Source of the DNA: Rhodococcus sp. NBC_00297
GTDB lineage: Bacteria; Actinomycetota; Actinomycetes; Mycobacteriales; Mycobacteriaceae
Reading direction: 5' to 3'
DNA length: 64,000 nt
Assembly: GCF_036173065.1 (NCBI RefSeq)
Contig: NZ_CP108041.1
Span: forward strand, 2,607,001-2,671,000
Both the position numbers and the translations under genes were made by a program. Below, piece by piece: positions 52,385 to 63,598 of the stretch. The notes beneath the pieces are model-generated. The model was not told where the DNA came from, made no database searches, and saw only the letters and a list, made by a program, of their open reading frames with translations. How positions within the stretch are numbered: position 1 is the stretch's first letter; the number at the start of each line of letters is the position of its first letter.

Positions 52385-54118
52385 GTGACCGAGGACGTAC
52401 CGGCGCAGCACGAGCACCGGACCGCCCCCGAGGGCACGCGCTCCACCCGCCGGCGCACGATCGCGCTGTCCGCGGCCGGCGGCGTCGTCGCCGTGGCCGC
52501 GCTCCTGTACGCCGCCGACTGGTTCACCTCCACCGGTGACATCCCCCGCGGCGTGACCGTCGCGGGCGTCGAGGTCGGCGGCCGCAGTGTGGCGGAGGCG
52601 GACAACCGGCTCCGCGACGCCCTGGGTCCGCGCACCGACGCCCCGGTGGACGTGCGCGCGGACGATGTCGCCGCCACCCTCACCCCGGCCGCCGCCGGTC
52701 TCGGAATCGACTGGGCAGCAACCCTCGATCGTGTCGGCGACCAGCCTCTCTCCCCGTTCACCAGGCTCGCGTCGTTCTTCGGCACCCGCGAGATCGGTGT
52801 CGTGTCCACTGTCGACGACGCGGCACTCACCGCCGCCGTCGGATCGTTGTCCCCGCAGGTCGACCGCCCCGCGGTGGAGGGCGACGTGGTCATCGAGGCC
52901 GGCGTGCCCCGCGCCGTCGGACCCGTTCCCGGACGCACGCTCGACGTACCGGGTGCGGCGTCCGCGTTCCGCACCGACTGGGCCGAGGGCGGTCCGGTGG
53001 AGCTCCCCGTCGTCGTCGAGGAAGTCGAGGTCGACGCTGCCGCGATCGACGCGGCGATCCAGGACGTGGCGACGCCCGCGGTGTCGGCGCCGGTGGTCGT
53101 GACCGGCGAGGACGGTGCGACGACGACGCTCGCACCCGATCGCGTCGGCGAGGTCCTGAGCTTCGAACCGGACGACGACGGCGGTCTGCGGCCGGTGTAC
53201 GACACGAATGCCGCGATCGGCATCCTCGCGCCCGGGCTGGCGGCCACCGAGACCCGGCCCGTCGACGCGCGCTTCGACTTCTCCGGGGGTCGACCCGTGG
53301 TGGTTCCGTCCGTCGACGGCACCGAGGTGCGCTGGCCGGAGACACTGGCCACCCTGCCGGACCTGCTGGCGGCGTCCGGTGACGCGCGCACCACCGTCGC
53401 GCAGTACGGACCGCGTCCGGCGGCACTGACCACGGACGCGGCGAACGCTCTCGGAATCCGGGAAGTGATCAGCGAGTACACGACCGGCGGGTTCGAGTAC
53501 GCGTCGGGTGTCAACATCGGTCTCACGGCGGACATCGTGAACGGCGCCGTGGTGAAGCCGGGCGAGACGTTCTCACTCAATGGCTACACCGGTCCCCGCG
53601 GGACGGCGCAGGGGTTCGTCGAGTCGGGCATCATCGACAACGGCCGACCCGATCGCGCCGTCGGCGGAGGCATCAGCCAGTTCGCCACCACCCTGTACAA
53701 CGCCGGCTACTTCGGCGGCATGGACGACGTCGATCACACCGAGCACAGCTACTACATCAGCCGCTACCCCGAGGCCCGCGAGGCGACGGTCTTCGAGGGC
53801 GCGATCGATCTGCAGTTCCGGAACCCGGCGTCGACGGGTGTGGTCGTCGAGTCGTTCGCCGACGGATCCTCCGTCACGGTGCGGTTGTGGGGCACCAAGA
53901 CCGTCGAGGTGGAGTCGATCACCGGCTCCCGCAGCCGACCCACCACGCCGGACACCGTCCGGCTGCCGCGCGGAGAGCAATGTGTCGCGTCGAGCGGAGC
54001 GCCCGGCTTCACCACCAGCGACACCCGGATCATCCGCGACGCGGCGACGGGTGCGGAGATCTCGCGGAACACGCGCACGGTGCGCTACGACCCGGTGCCG
54101 ATCGTCCGCTGCGAGTGA
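52385..54118 (+). CDS. VanW-family protein with peptidoglycan-binding-like repeats
   Basis: 577 residues from GTG 52385 with GGAAGGGAG upstream. Cytoplasmic Arg-rich start, one membrane helix at about 25-45 (TIALSAAGGVVAVAALLYAA), then an extracellular part with two repeats of the PG_binding_4 type (PRGVTVAGVEVGGRSVAEAD near 58-77 and a second between about 190 and 290). The C-terminal VanW domain has NIGLTADIVNGAVVKPGETF and GGGISQFATTLYNAGYFGG. VanW function is unknown, although the family recurs with cell wall genes. Two Cys near the end could form a disulphide. Confidence 0.87.
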   Translation: MTEDVPAQHEHRTAPEGTRSTRRRTIALSAAGGVVAVAALLYAADWFTSTGDIPRGVTVAGVEVGGRSVAEADNRLRDALGPRTDAPVDVRADDVAATLTPAAAGLGIDWAATLDRVGDQPLSPFTRLASFFGTREIGVVSTVDDAALTAAVGSLSPQVDRPAVEGDVVIEAGVPRAVGPVPGRTLDVPGAASAFRTDWAEGGPVELPVVVEEVEVDAAAIDAAIQDVATPAVSAPVVVTGEDGATTTLAPDRVGEVLSFEPDDDGGLRPVYDTNAAIGILAPGLAATETRPVDARFDFSGGRPVVVPSVDGTEVRWPETLATLPDLLAASGDARTTVAQYGPRPAALTTDAANALGIREVISEYTTGGFEYASGVNIGLTADIVNGAVVKPGETFSLNGYTGPRGTAQGFVESGIIDNGRPDRAVGGGISQFATTLYNAGYFGGMDDVDHTEHSYYISRYPEAREATVFEGAIDLQFRNPASTGVVVESFADGSSVTVRLWGTKTVEVESITGSRSRPTTPDTVRLPRGEQCVASSGAPGFTTSDTRIIRDAATGAEISRNTRTVRYDPVPIVRCE

Positions 54119-54142
54119 GGCCCGCCGTTGGGCTCGGCGTGA

Positions 54143-54730
<588 letters not shown>

Positions 54731-54835
54731 GTCTCGTCCTCCAGTGTCGAGCGAGAATCCGCGGATCCGCAGATTTCCGAGCGATCGGGTGGCTCCGCAC
54801 GCGCGCCTGGCGATCCACGCATCCGCCGTGGACTT

Positions 54836-54880
54836 TCAGTTAATCATCGTTTACTGTCCTGGTTAGTGAGTGTTAACTGA
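54836..54880. promoter_or_regulatory. Promoter/operator region of the leucine-degradation operon
   Basis: TCAGTTAA (54836-54843) and TTAACTGA (54873-54880) form perfect 8-bp arms 29 bases apart, in a locally AT-rich stretch ending 15 bases before the accD1 ATG. GTTAGTGAGTGTTAAC near the right arm is itself partly symmetrical. The position over the start site suggests repression by a TetR- or GntR-type factor. No regulator gene is nearby. Confidence 0.5.
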
Positions 54881-54895
54881 CGGACGGGCTGAGCG

Positions 54896-56488
54896 ATGAC
54901 GATGCTGGACGGTGCTCGAACCGAGCGCACGAGCAGGCGGGACGATCACCTCGCGCTGGTCGACGAGCTGCACCGAGCCATGGCGGCCGCTGCCCGCGGC
55001 GGCAGTGACGCCTCCCGTGAGCGCCATGTATCCCGCGGCAAGCTGCTTCCGCGCGACCGTGTCGACACGCTGCTCGACGACGGCAGCCCGTTCCTCGAGA
55101 TCGCCCCGCTGGCCGCGAACGGCATGTATGACGATGCGTGCCCGGGCGCCGGTGTGATCGCCGGAATCGGCCGGGTGTCGGGCCGCGAGGTGATGGTCGT
55201 GGCCAACGACGCCACGGTCAAGGGCGGCACGTACTACCCGATGACCGTCAAGAAGCATCTGCGCGCGCAGGAGATCGCCCTGCAAAACCGGCTGCCCTGC
55301 GTGTACCTCGTCGACTCGGGTGGCGCGTTCCTGCCGATGCAGGACGACGTGTTCCCCGACCGGGAACACTTCGGCCGGATCTTCTTCAACCAGGCGACGA
55401 TGAGTGCGAAGGGCATCGCCCAGATCGCGGCGGTGATGGGGTCCTGCACCGCCGGTGGCGCGTACGTGCCCGCGATGAGCGACGAGGCGATCATCGTCCG
55501 CAACCAGGGCACCATCTTCCTGGGCGGACCGCCGCTGGTGAAGGCGGCCACCGGCGAGGTGGTCACGGCCGAGGACCTCGGTGGCGGCGACGTCCACTCC
55601 AAGATCTCGGGCGTGACGGATCACCTCGCGACCGACGATCGTGACGCGCTCCGCCGGGTCCGCGCGATCGTGGCGACCCTCGGCCCCCGCACGCCGTCGC
55701 CGTGGGAGGTACGCACACCGCTGCCTGCGAGCGATCAGTCGGAGCTGTACGACGTGGTGCCGACAGATCCGCGCACCCCGTACGACGTGCACGAGGTGAT
55801 CACCCGCCTGGTGGACGGTGGGCAGTTCCAGGAGTTCAAGGCCGAGTACGGCACCACGCTGGTGACCGGGTTCGCCCACATCGACGGCCACCCGGTGGGC
55901 ATCGTTGCGAACAACGGTGTGCTGTTCGGTGAGTCCGCAGTGAAGGGCGCCCACTTCATCGAGCTGTGTGACAAGCGCAGCGTCCCGTTGCTGTTCCTGC
56001 AGAACATCACCGGCTTCATGGTCGGGCGGGAGTACGAGGCGGGCGGCATCGCCAAGCACGGCGCGAAGATGGTCACCGCGGTGGCGTGTGCCCGGGTACC
56101 GAAGCTGACGGTCGTCATCGGCGGGTCCTACGGCGCGGGCAACTACTCGATGTGCGGCCGGGCGTACTCGCCGCGCTTCCTGTGGATGTGGCCGAACGCG
56201 CGCATCTCCGTCATGGGCGGGGAGCAGGCGGCGTCGGTGCTCGCGACCGTGCGCAGCGATCAGCGGTCCGCGTCCGGCGAGCCGTGGACCGAGGACGAGC
56301 AGGAGCGGTTCAAGGAACCCATCCGCCGTCAGTACGAGGAGCAGGGCAACCCGTACCACTCGACGGCGCGGCTGTGGGACGACGGCATCATCGATCCGGC
56401 CGACACCAGAACTGTTCTCTCACTTGCTCTGTCGGTGTGCGCCAACGCGCCGCTCGAGCCGGTGTCCTACGGCGTCTTCAGGATGTGA
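54896..56488 (+). CDS. accD1: Acyl-CoA carboxylase carboxyltransferase subunit (methylcrotonyl-CoA type)
   Basis: 530 residues. N-terminal and C-terminal crotonase-like carboxyltransferase domains: [59 protein letters not shown] and [19 protein letters not shown]. The [26 protein letters not shown] run is characteristic of methylcrotonyl-CoA carboxylase beta subunits rather than propionyl- or acetyl-CoA ones. It moves carboxyl from biotin to 3-methylcrotonyl-CoA. The gene order matches Rv2502c-Rv2498c. Confidence 0.92.
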   Translation: MTMLDGARTERTSRRDDHLALVDELHRAMAAAARGGSDASRERHVSRGKLLPRDRVDTLLDDGSPFLEIAPLAANGMYDDACPGAGVIAGIGRVSGREVMVVANDATVKGGTYYPMTVKKHLRAQEIALQNRLPCVYLVDSGGAFLPMQDDVFPDREHFGRIFFNQATMSAKGIAQIAAVMGSCTAGGAYVPAMSDEAIIVRNQGTIFLGGPPLVKAATGEVVTAEDLGGGDVHSKISGVTDHLATDDRDALRRVRAIVATLGPRTPSPWEVRTPLPASDQSELYDVVPTDPRTPYDVHEVITRLVDGGQFQEFKAEYGTTLVTGFAHIDGHPVGIVANNGVLFGESAVKGAHFIELCDKRSVPLLFLQNITGFMVGREYEAGGIAKHGAKMVTAVACARVPKLTVVIGGSYGAGNYSMCGRAYSPRFLWMWPNARISVMGGEQAASVLATVRSDQRSASGEPWTEDEQERFKEPIRRQYEEQGNPYHSTARLWDDGIIDPADTRTVLSLALSVCANAPLEPVSYGVFRM

Positions 56489-56493
56489 GTGTG

Positions 56494-58488
56494 ATGACCA
56501 CGATCGACACGGTGCTCGTCGCGAATCGCGGTGAGATCGCCGTCCGGGTGTTCCGGACACTGCGCACCGTGGGAATTCGCTCCGTCGCGGTGTACAGCGA
56601 CGCGGACGCCGACGCGCTGCACGTGCGCTCCGCGGACACCGCGGTACGACTGGGTCCGGCGCCCGCACGCGAGAGCTATCTGAACATCGACAAGGTGATC
56701 GACGCGGCTCTCGCCAGCGGCGCCGACGCGATCCACCCCGGATACGGGTTCCTCTCGGAGAATGCGGCATTCGCGGCGGCGTGCGAGAAGAACGGCATCA
56801 CGTTCATCGGCCCGCCGACACGTGCGATCGAGACCATGGGCGACAAGATCACGGCGAAGAAGGCGGTCTCCGCGTTCGACGTGCCGGTGGTGCCCGGTAT
56901 CGCGGAACCCGGACTCACGGACGACGAACTGATCGCGGCCGCGGGCGACATCGGCTACCCCGTGCTGATCAAGCCGTCGGCCGGTGGCGGCGGCAAGGGC
57001 ATGCATCTGGTCGAACGAGCCGAGGACCTGGCGGCGGCACTGGTGCGGGCCAGGCGAGAGGCGGCGTCGTCGTTCGGCGACGACACCCTCTTCCTCGAAC
57101 GATTCGTGTTGCGTCCCCGGCACATCGAGGTGCAGGTGATGGCGGACGCCCACGGCCACGTGATCCATCTCGGTGAGCGCGAGTGCTCGCTGCAGCGCCG
57201 TCACCAGAAGGTGATCGAGGAGGCGCCGTCGCCGTTGCTCGACGAGGTGACGCGGGCGCGGATCGGCGAGGCCGCGTGTGCGACCGCACGCAGTGTCGAC
57301 TATGTCGGCGCCGGCACCGTCGAGTTCATCGTCTCCGCCGACGCGCCCGACGACTTCTTCTTCATGGAGATGAACACCCGTCTGCAGGTGGAGCATCCGG
57401 TGACCGAGGAGGTCACCGGCATCGATCTCGTGGAGCTGCAGATACGGATGGCAGCGGGCGACACGCTGCCGCTGCAGCAGGAGGATGTGACGTTGACCGG
57501 TCACGCGATCGAGGCGCGTGTCTACGCGGAGGATCCGGGCCATGGCTTCCTGCCCACCGGCGGCCGAGTGATCGAACTGCATGAACCGGCGGGCACCGGT
57601 GTCCGCGTGGACTCGTCGCTCGCACCGGACACGGTGGTGGGCAGCGACTACGACCCGATGCTGGCCAAGGTCATCGCGCACGGTCGGGACCGCGCCGAGG
57701 CACTGCGCATCCTGCGGCGGGCGCTCGGCGAGACGGCGGTGCTCGGCGTGGGCACCAACATCGACTTCCTCTCGTACCTGCTGGCCGATCCCGACGTCGC
57801 CGCCGGCCGTCTGGACACGGGCCTGCTGGACCGGGTCGCACCCGACTACGCGGCGCCCGTCGCGACGGACGAGGTCATCGCCGCCGCAGCCGTGTTCGAT
57901 TGGTGCGCAGCCTGGCCCGCGCAGGACGCCGGCGCGTGGACTGTTCCGAACGGGTGGCGTCTCGGTGGTCGGAGCGTACCGACGACAGTCCTCGTCGAGG
58001 ACGCCGGGCGGCGGCGCACCGTCGCGGTGACCGGGTCGCCGGGCGACGCGGCGGTGACCGTCGACGGCGGAGATGCTCGGTCGCTGACGGTGACTCTCGA
58101 CGGTGCGACTCTCGTGGTCGCGATCGACGGTCGCCGGACGACGTACAGGGCTGCGCGGGACGCGGACGGGCTCTGGCTCGCGGCTTCCGGTGGTGTGTGG
58201 CATCTGCGCCCCGCCGCGGAGATCGACCTCGCCGCCGGGGGCGAGATGGAGCTCGAGGACACGGTGCGCAGCCCCATGCCGGGCACCGTGATCGCCGTCG
58301 AGGTGGCGAACGGTGACACCGTCACGGCCGGAACCGTTCTCGTGGTCGTGGAAGCCATGAAGATGGAGCACGCCCTCACTGCTCCCGCGGACGGCATCGT
58401 CGAGGTGACGGTGGCGACAGGCGACCAGGTCGCCGTGAACCAGGTACTCGCACGCATGACCACGGACCCGAAAGAGGATGCAGCATGA
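56494..58488 (+). CDS. accA1: Acyl-CoA carboxylase biotin carboxylase/biotin carrier subunit
   Basis: 664 residues from ATG 56494 (GTG 56491 also in frame), 5 bases after accD1. ATP-grasp biotin carboxylase domain (1-450): [47 protein letters not shown] linker domain follows, then the biotinyl domain with EAMKMEH, where K623 is the biotin site. It carboxylates biotin with ATP and bicarbonate and works with the accD1 product. The stop overlaps the acyl-CoA dehydrogenase start (ATGA). Confidence 0.94.
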   Translation: MTTIDTVLVANRGEIAVRVFRTLRTVGIRSVAVYSDADADALHVRSADTAVRLGPAPARESYLNIDKVIDAALASGADAIHPGYGFLSENAAFAAACEKNGITFIGPPTRAIETMGDKITAKKAVSAFDVPVVPGIAEPGLTDDELIAAAGDIGYPVLIKPSAGGGGKGMHLVERAEDLAAALVRARREAASSFGDDTLFLERFVLRPRHIEVQVMADAHGHVIHLGERECSLQRRHQKVIEEAPSPLLDEVTRARIGEAACATARSVDYVGAGTVEFIVSADAPDDFFFMEMNTRLQVEHPVTEEVTGIDLVELQIRMAAGDTLPLQQEDVTLTGHAIEARVYAEDPGHGFLPTGGRVIELHEPAGTGVRVDSSLAPDTVVGSDYDPMLAKVIAHGRDRAEALRILRRALGETAVLGVGTNIDFLSYLLADPDVAAGRLDTGLLDRVAPDYAAPVATDEVIAAAAVFDWCAAWPAQDAGAWTVPNGWRLGGRSVPTTVLVEDAGRRRTVAVTGSPGDAAVTVDGGDARSLTVTLDGATLVVAIDGRRTTYRAARDADGLWLAASGGVWHLRPAAEIDLAAGGEMELEDTVRSPMPGTVIAVEVANGDTVTAGTVLVVVEAMKMEHALTAPADGIVEVTVATGDQVAVNQVLARMTTDPKEDAA

Positions 58489-59654
58489 GCACATCGACCG
58501 TCGCGGGACACAGCCTGTTGTCCGACGAGCACCAGCAGCTGATCGCCTCGGTGCGCGACTTCGCTCGCACCGTGGTGGCGCCCGTTGCCGCGCAGCACGA
58601 TCGCGATCACACGTTTCCCTACGAGGTGGTCCGCGGCATGGCGGACATGGGACTGTTCGGACTGCCGTTCCCCGAGGAGTACGGCGGCATGGGCGGCGAC
58701 TACTTCGCGCTGTGCCTCGCCCTCGAGGAGCTGGGCAAGGTGGATCAGAGCGTTGCGATCACGCTCGAAGCCGGTGTCTCCCTGGGCGCGATGCCCGTGT
58801 ACCGCTTCGGTACGGACGCGCAGAAGAAGGAGTGGCTCCCCAAGCTGACGTCGGGCCGGGCGCTCGGCGCGTTCGGCCTCACCGAGCCCGGTGCCGGCAG
58901 CGACGCCGGCGGTACGCGCACCACCGCGGTGCGCGACGGTGATCACTGGGTGATCAACGGGTCGAAGCAGTTCATCACGAACTCCGGCACCGACATCACC
59001 GAGCTGGTGACGGTGACCGCCGTGACCGGAACCGATGCCTCCGGGCGCAAGCAGATCTCCTCGATCATCGTGCCGACGGACACCCCCGGCTTCGAGGCCG
59101 GTCCCGCGTACGACAAGGTCGGGTGGAACGCCTCGGACACTCACCCCCTGTCGTTCACCGATGTTCGTGTGCCGCTGGAGAATCTGCTCGGCGACGAGGG
59201 CCGTGGTTACGCCGGGTTCCTGCAGATCCTCGACGAGGGCCGTATCGCCATCGCTGCGCTCGCCGTCGGTGTGGCGCAGGGGTGCGTCGACGAGAGTGTG
59301 AAGTACGCGAAGGAGCGCGAGGCGTTCGGTACCGCCATCGGCCGGAACCAGGCCATCGCATTCAAGATCGCCCGCATGGAGGCGCGCGCCTACGCCGCCC
59401 GGACCGCCTACTACGACGCTGCAGCGCTCATGTCGGCGGGCAAGCCCTTCAAGAAGGAAGCGGCCATCGCCAAGCTGATCTCGTCGGAGGCCGCGATGGA
59501 CAACGCGCGCGACGCCACGCAGGTGCACGGCGGCTACGGGTTCATGAACGAGTACACGGTCGCGCGGCACTACCGCGACAGCAAGATCCTCGAGATCGGC
59601 GAGGGCACCACGGAGGTGCAGCTGATGCTCATCGCGCGCCAGGTGGGGCTGTGA
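58485..59654 (+). CDS. fadE19: Acyl-CoA dehydrogenase (FadE19-like)
   Basis: 389 residues. FAD-dependent; [20 protein letters not shown] is family signature 1 and [20 protein letters not shown] signature 2, with [15 protein letters not shown] at the end. Its place between the methylcrotonyl-CoA carboxylase subunits and the lyase suggests isovaleryl-CoA or another branched short-chain acyl-CoA as substrate. It overlaps both neighbours by 4 bp. Confidence 0.92.
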   Translation: MSTSTVAGHSLLSDEHQQLIASVRDFARTVVAPVAAQHDRDHTFPYEVVRGMADMGLFGLPFPEEYGGMGGDYFALCLALEELGKVDQSVAITLEAGVSLGAMPVYRFGTDAQKKEWLPKLTSGRALGAFGLTEPGAGSDAGGTRTTAVRDGDHWVINGSKQFITNSGTDITELVTVTAVTGTDASGRKQISSIIVPTDTPGFEAGPAYDKVGWNASDTHPLSFTDVRVPLENLLGDEGRGYAGFLQILDEGRIAIAALAVGVAQGCVDESVKYAKEREAFGTAIGRNQAIAFKIARMEARAYAARTAYYDAAALMSAGKPFKKEAAIAKLISSEAAMDNARDATQVHGGYGFMNEYTVARHYRDSKILEIGEGTTEVQLMLIARQVGL

Positions 59655-60130
59655 CCGAACCGGAGCGCATCGTCCAGCGCGGCCTGTGGTTCGACGAGAT
59701 GACGGTGGGCACCGTCTACGAGCACCGGCCCGGGCGCACCGTCACCGAGGCGGACAACGTCCTGTTCACCACCCTCACGATGAACACGCAGGCGCTGCAT
59801 CTCGACGCCGCGTACAGCGTGGACACCGCGTTCGGGGAGCGGCTCGTGAACTCGATGTGGACGCTCTCCACGCTGGTCGGGCTCTCCGTCGCCCAGCTGA
59901 CGCAGGGCACCATCGTCGCGAACCTCGGGTTCTCGGAGATCAGCTTCCCGAAGCCGATGCTGCACGGTGACACCCTCTACGGCGAGACGGTGATCGCGGA
60001 CAAGCGAGAGTCGGCGTCGAGACCCGGAGAAGGCGTCGTGACGTTCGAGCACACGGGCCGCAATCAGCACGGCGACGTCGTCGCGCGCGCCGTGCGGAAG
60101 ACCCTCGTCCGGATGGCTCCCGCGTCGTGA
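59651..60130 (+). CDS. MaoC-like hot-dog dehydratase (Rv2499c-like)
   Basis: 159 residues from the GTG overlapping the fadE19 stop; the longer upstream frame is a shadow. A single hot-dog domain: RTVTEADNVLFTTLTMNTQALHLD carries the Asp and His expected of MaoC-type hydratases, and GFSEISFPKPMLHGDTLYGE follows. It probably hydrates methylglutaconyl-CoA or a related enoyl-CoA in the leucine pathway; this is inferred from the operon. Confidence 0.85.
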   Translation: MTEPERIVQRGLWFDEMTVGTVYEHRPGRTVTEADNVLFTTLTMNTQALHLDAAYSVDTAFGERLVNSMWTLSTLVGLSVAQLTQGTIVANLGFSEISFPKPMLHGDTLYGETVIADKRESASRPGEGVVTFEHTGRNQHGDVVARAVRKTLVRMAPAS

Positions 60131-60927
60131 CGGGGCTCGGTCCGGTCTGGATGTTCTGCCCGGCCGACAGGCCCGAGCGCTACCGGAAGGCCGCCGCGGC
60201 AGCAGACGTGGTGATCCTGGACCTCGAGGACGCGGTGGCCCCCGGTGACAAGGAAGCGGCGCGGCAGGCCGTCGTCGACACCCCACTCGATCCGGACCGC
60301 ACCGTGATCCGCGTCAACGCGCGATCGACGCCGTACTTCGAGGCTGATCTGGCAGCCCTGTCCGAGACGGTCTACCACCGCGTGATGGTGCCCAAGTGTG
60401 AATCGGCGCAGGACGTCTCGGCACTGGCTCCACGATCGGTGGTCGCCCTCGTCGAGACCCCACTCGGGATCCTGCACGCTGCGGAGATCTGCGCAGCCGA
60501 CGGGTGCGAGGGCATGATGTGGGGCGCGGAGGACCTGGTGGCCGCGCTCGGCGGAGCGTCCTCGCGTCGCGGCGACGGGTCGTATCGCGACGTGGCCGTG
60601 CACGCACGCTCGACCGCTCTGCTGGCGGCCAAGGCCTTCGGGCGCCAGGCTCTGGACTCGGTGTATCTGGACATCGCCGATCTCGACGGACTGCGCGCCG
60701 AGTCGGAGGACGCCGTCGCGGTGGGGTTCGACGCCAAGGTGGCGCTGCACCCGACGCAGGCCGCCGTGATCCGCGAGTGTTACACCCCCACAGCCGATCA
60801 GGTGGACTGGGCCCGTCGGGTCGTGGCTGCCGCCGCCACCGAGCGCGGAGTGTTCACCGTCGACGGCAGGATGGTCGACGCGCCGGTGATCCGGCACGCC
60901 GACCGCATCCTGCGGGGACTCGGCTAG
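60127..60927 (+). CDS. citE: CitE-like beta-hydroxyacyl-CoA lyase
   Basis: 266 residues; GTGA overlap with the preceding gene. TIM-barrel: MFCPADRPERYRKAA, VVILDLEDAVAPGDKEAAR with the metal-binding acidic residues, TVIRVNA, VALVETPLGIL and MMWGAEDLVAALGG. Stand-alone CitE proteins lack the citrate lyase partners. The M. tuberculosis homologue Rv2498c has been described as a stereospecific beta-hydroxyacyl-CoA lyase in leucine breakdown, which fits this operon. The stop TAG shares the palindrome CTAG with the convergent DUF4383 gene. Confidence 0.9.
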   Translation: MTGLGPVWMFCPADRPERYRKAAAAADVVILDLEDAVAPGDKEAARQAVVDTPLDPDRTVIRVNARSTPYFEADLAALSETVYHRVMVPKCESAQDVSALAPRSVVALVETPLGILHAAEICAADGCEGMMWGAEDLVAALGGASSRRGDGSYRDVAVHARSTALLAAKAFGRQALDSVYLDIADLDGLRAESEDAVAVGFDAKVALHPTQAAVIRECYTPTADQVDWARRVVAAAATERGVFTVDGRMVDAPVIRHADRILRGLG

Positions 60928-61394
60928 CGAGTCGGTGTCGCGGTGGTACCCGTGACGACGCGCGGCAACGCGAGACCCAGCCCGATCATGCCGACGCCGA
61001 GCACGAGGTGCAGCCAGTTGTCGGCGTCGTTCAGCGGCACGAAGTTGGCGCTGCTCTCGTGGTCGATGACGAGCCCGTACACGAAGAGCACCAGGTAGAT
61101 GATGCCGCCGCCGATGAGGTACAGCCTCGCCGAGGACGGTGCACGGGCCAGCAGGATCCCGGCGACGCCGAACAGCAGGTGCACGATGTTGTGCAGGATC
61201 GACACCTCGAAGATGCCCAGGAGCATCGCCCCGCTGTGGTGGCCCGCGAAGGTGAGCATGTCGTAGTCCGTCGTGATGCCCGGGACGAACCCGAGCACAC
61301 CGACGAGAAGGAACACGACGCCGACGATCAGTGCTCCCCATTGAACCGGTGACCGGCGGACCACGGTACGGCCCGCTCTGTTCGTGTTCGCCAT
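60924..61394 (-). CDS. DUF4383 four-helix membrane protein
   Basis: 156 residues, four membrane helices: WGALIVGVVFLLVGVLGFVP, the HNIVHLLFGVAGILLA helix, YLIGGGIIYLVLFVYGLVID and WLHLVLGVGMIGLGLAL. His residues in the second and fourth helices (EVSILHNIVHLL, DNWLHLVLG) are the DUF4383 pattern. Function unknown. Start ATG 61394 with AGGAGAGGA upstream. Confidence 0.87.
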   Translation of the reverse strand: MANTNRAGRTVVRRSPVQWGALIVGVVFLLVGVLGFVPGITTDYDMLTFAGHHSGAMLLGIFEVSILHNIVHLLFGVAGILLARAPSSARLYLIGGGIIYLVLFVYGLVIDHESSANFVPLNDADNWLHLVLGVGMIGLGLALPRVVTGTTATPTR

Positions 61395-61481
61395 GGTGGA
61401 TCCTCTCCTGTCGCGAGTGGGCCTGTCCCACTGCGCAACGCGAGGTGTAGCCGGTGGGCGTCGCGGTAAACGCGGTGTTCC

Positions 61482-62561
61482 TCAGTCGACGAGACGCTCG
61501 CCGGTGACGGTGGAGAAGAGGTGCGTGCGCTCGGCGGCATAGGCGAGCGTGACCACCTGTCCGCGCTGCGGTGGAATGCGGCCGTCCGCACGGACGACGA
61601 TGAGCTGTTCGTCACCGTCGACCTTGGCGCGGCCGTAGGCATAGGCATCGGCTCCGAGTTCCTCGACCACGTCGATCGTGACCTCGAGGCCCGATCCGGT
61701 GGTGATCGCGAGGTCCTCGGGCCGAACCCCGAGCGTCACCGAGCTCTCGCCGATGCCGGCAACGGCACTGCGCGGAACGGGAACGACCTCACCACCGAAC
61801 CGCACGCCACCGTCGACGAGCGGAAGTTCGAGCAGGTTCATGGCGGGGGAGCCGATGAAGCCGGCGACGAACACGTTGTTCGGGTGCTCGTACATCCGAC
61901 GCGGCGTGTCGCACTGCTGCAGGACGCCGTCCTTCAACACGGCCACCCGATCGCCCATCGTCATGGCCTCTACCTGGTCATGTGTCACGTAGACGGTGGT
62001 CGTGGCGAGGCGGCGCTGCAGTGCCGAGATCTGCGCACGCGTCTGCACCCGGAGCTTGGCGTCGAGGTTGGACAGCGGTTCGTCCATCAGGAACACCTTG
62101 GGCTTGCGGACGATGGCACGACCCATCGCCACGCGCTGACGCTGTCCACCGGACAGCGCCTTCGGCTTGCGGTCCAGGTATGCCGTGAGGTCGAGGATCT
62201 TCGCGGCGTCCGCGACTCGGCGCTTGATCTCCGCCTTGTCCTCGCCGGCGATCCGCAGTCCGAAGCCCATGTTCTCGCCGACGGTCATGTGGGGATACAG
62301 CGCATAGTTCTGGAAGACCATCGCGATGTCGCGATCCTTCGGCTGGTGCTCGGTGACGTCCTCGCCGCCGATCGCGATGGTGCCCCGGTCGACGTCCTCG
62401 AGACCGGCGAGCATCCGCAGCGACGTGGACTTGCCGCATCCCGACGGACCGACGAGGACGAGGAACTCGCCGTCCTCGATCGCGAGGTCGAGATCGTCCA
62501 CGGCGGGCTGTTCTCCGCCGGCGAAGAATTTGGTGACGCCTTCGAATGCCACGGTGGCCAT
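61482..62561 (-). CDS. Sugar ABC transporter ATP-binding protein (UgpC/MsmX/SugC type)
   Basis: 359 residues from ATG 62559-62561, with AAAGGAC upstream; an in-frame ATG six codons earlier is less likely. Walker A GPSGCGKST (38-46), Q-loop, signature LSGGQ (136-140), Walker B VFLMDE (156-161), H-loop THDQVEAM. The C-terminal third is the TOBE/OB regulatory domain of carbohydrate importers. No permease or binding protein gene is in the window, so it may energise several sugar importers, as MsmX does. Confidence 0.93.
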   Translation of the reverse strand: MATVAFEGVTKFFAGGEQPAVDDLDLAIEDGEFLVLVGPSGCGKSTSLRMLAGLEDVDRGTIAIGGEDVTEHQPKDRDIAMVFQNYALYPHMTVGENMGFGLRIAGEDKAEIKRRVADAAKILDLTAYLDRKPKALSGGQRQRVAMGRAIVRKPKVFLMDEPLSNLDAKLRVQTRAQISALQRRLATTTVYVTHDQVEAMTMGDRVAVLKDGVLQQCDTPRRMYEHPNNVFVAGFIGSPAMNLLELPLVDGGVRFGGEVVPVPRSAVAGIGESSVTLGVRPEDLAITTGSGLEVTIDVVEELGADAYAYGRAKVDGDEQLIVVRADGRIPPQRGQVVTLAYAAERTHLFSTVTGERLVD

Positions 62562-62752
62562 GATGGTGTGTCCTTTCACCGACAGGAACGTGTCGGACGA
62601 TCCGAGTGAGAAGTACGAAGGACCGCGGTGACGACCGCGGGTCGCGAGCGTTCACGTACATGAACTACCGTCAGTACGGTGACTTCGTCTAGAAGTATGT
62701 ACTAGCGTGATCTGTATTACAAGAGATTCGATCGACGAGAGGTCCTGACGTC
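62562..62752. promoter_or_regulatory. Divergent promoter region of the ABC ATPase and the uronate dehydrogenase-like gene
   Basis: 191 bp. GACCGCGG and CCGCGGGTC around 62622-62645 form a short stem. ACCGT-CAGT-ACGGT lies near 62669-62682. AT-rich TATGTACTAGCGTGATCTGT and TATTACAAGAG follow at about 62694-62725, likely the promoter of the plus-strand gene with flanking half-sites. GAGAGG near 62739 is its ribosome binding site. Confidence 0.4.
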
Positions 62753-63562
62753 ATGAGCACACTGCTGATCACCGGAGCCGCCGGAAACATGGGGCGGATG
62801 CTGAGGCCACTCCTGCGGCGACCTGGTCGTACCCTCCGACTTTTCGACATCGCTGCGATCGACGACATCGACACGGCCACAGAGGAGTTCGTGCTCGGAT
62901 CGGTGACCGACCGTGAGGCGGTCGACGCGGCCGTGGCAGGGGTGGACGTCGTGCTGCATCTGGGGGGCCTCAGTACCGAGGACTCGTGGTCGAACATCCT
63001 GTCGGTCAATGTCGATGGCACACAGGCGATCTACGAGGCTGCCGTGCGGCACGGAGTCACCCGGGTGGTGACCGCGTCGAGCAATCACGCCGTCGGTTTC
63101 TGGACGCACGACGAGGCCGGCGAGACCGCGCTCGCCGGAGACGTCGAGACCCGTCCCGACGGGTTCTACGGCTGGAGCAAGGCGGCGATCGAGGCGCTGG
63201 GCCGGTTGTACCACGACCGTTTCGGCATCGACGTGATCAATCTGCGGATCGGGTCGAGCTTCGATCGACCGCCGAACTATCGAGGGCTGGCCTCCTGGAT
63301 GTCGCCCGCTGACACGGCCCGCCTGATCGAGGCGTCGTTGTCGGCCCGTGCCAATGGCTTCCACACCGTGTGGGGTGTCTCGAACAACACGCGGGGATGG
63401 TGGTCGCAGGCGCAGGGCGCCGTCATCGGCTACGAACCCGAGGACGACTCCGAGGTGTTCGCCGAGGAGTTGCTCGCCGATCACGAGTGGACGTTCGACG
63501 ATCCGATTCTGCAGCGAGTGGGTGGCGCGTTCTGCGATCACCCACTAGGACAACGTATGTGA
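62753..63562 (+). CDS. NAD-dependent SDR, uronate dehydrogenase-like
   Basis: 269 residues. NAD-binding GAAGNMG (8-14), VVLHLGGLSTE, VVTASSNHAVGFW and the catalytic pair Y139/K143 in GFYGWSKAAIEALGRLYHDR. The ASSNHxVG strand, the short length and INLRIGSSF match bacterial uronate dehydrogenase, which oxidises galacturonate or glucuronate to the lactone. Proximity to a sugar ABC ATPase supports a role in sugar acid use. Other extended SDR functions cannot be excluded. Confidence 0.75.
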   Translation: MSTLLITGAAGNMGRMLRPLLRRPGRTLRLFDIAAIDDIDTATEEFVLGSVTDREAVDAAVAGVDVVLHLGGLSTEDSWSNILSVNVDGTQAIYEAAVRHGVTRVVTASSNHAVGFWTHDEAGETALAGDVETRPDGFYGWSKAAIEALGRLYHDRFGIDVINLRIGSSFDRPPNYRGLASWMSPADTARLIEASLSARANGFHTVWGVSNNTRGWWSQAQGAVIGYEPEDDSEVFAEELLADHEWTFDDPILQRVGGAFCDHPLGQRM

Positions 63563-63564
63563 CC

Positions 63565-63594
63565 CACCCGGCGGGGGAGTTCCCCCGCCGGGTG
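63565..63594. terminator. Bidirectional hairpin terminator
   Basis: Perfect 14-bp arms (63565-63578 and 63581-63594, CACCCGGCGGGGGA and its inverse) around the dinucleotide GT, two bases after one stop and four before the convergent stop. No T-tract. Confidence 0.85.
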
Positions 63595-63598
63595 TGGT

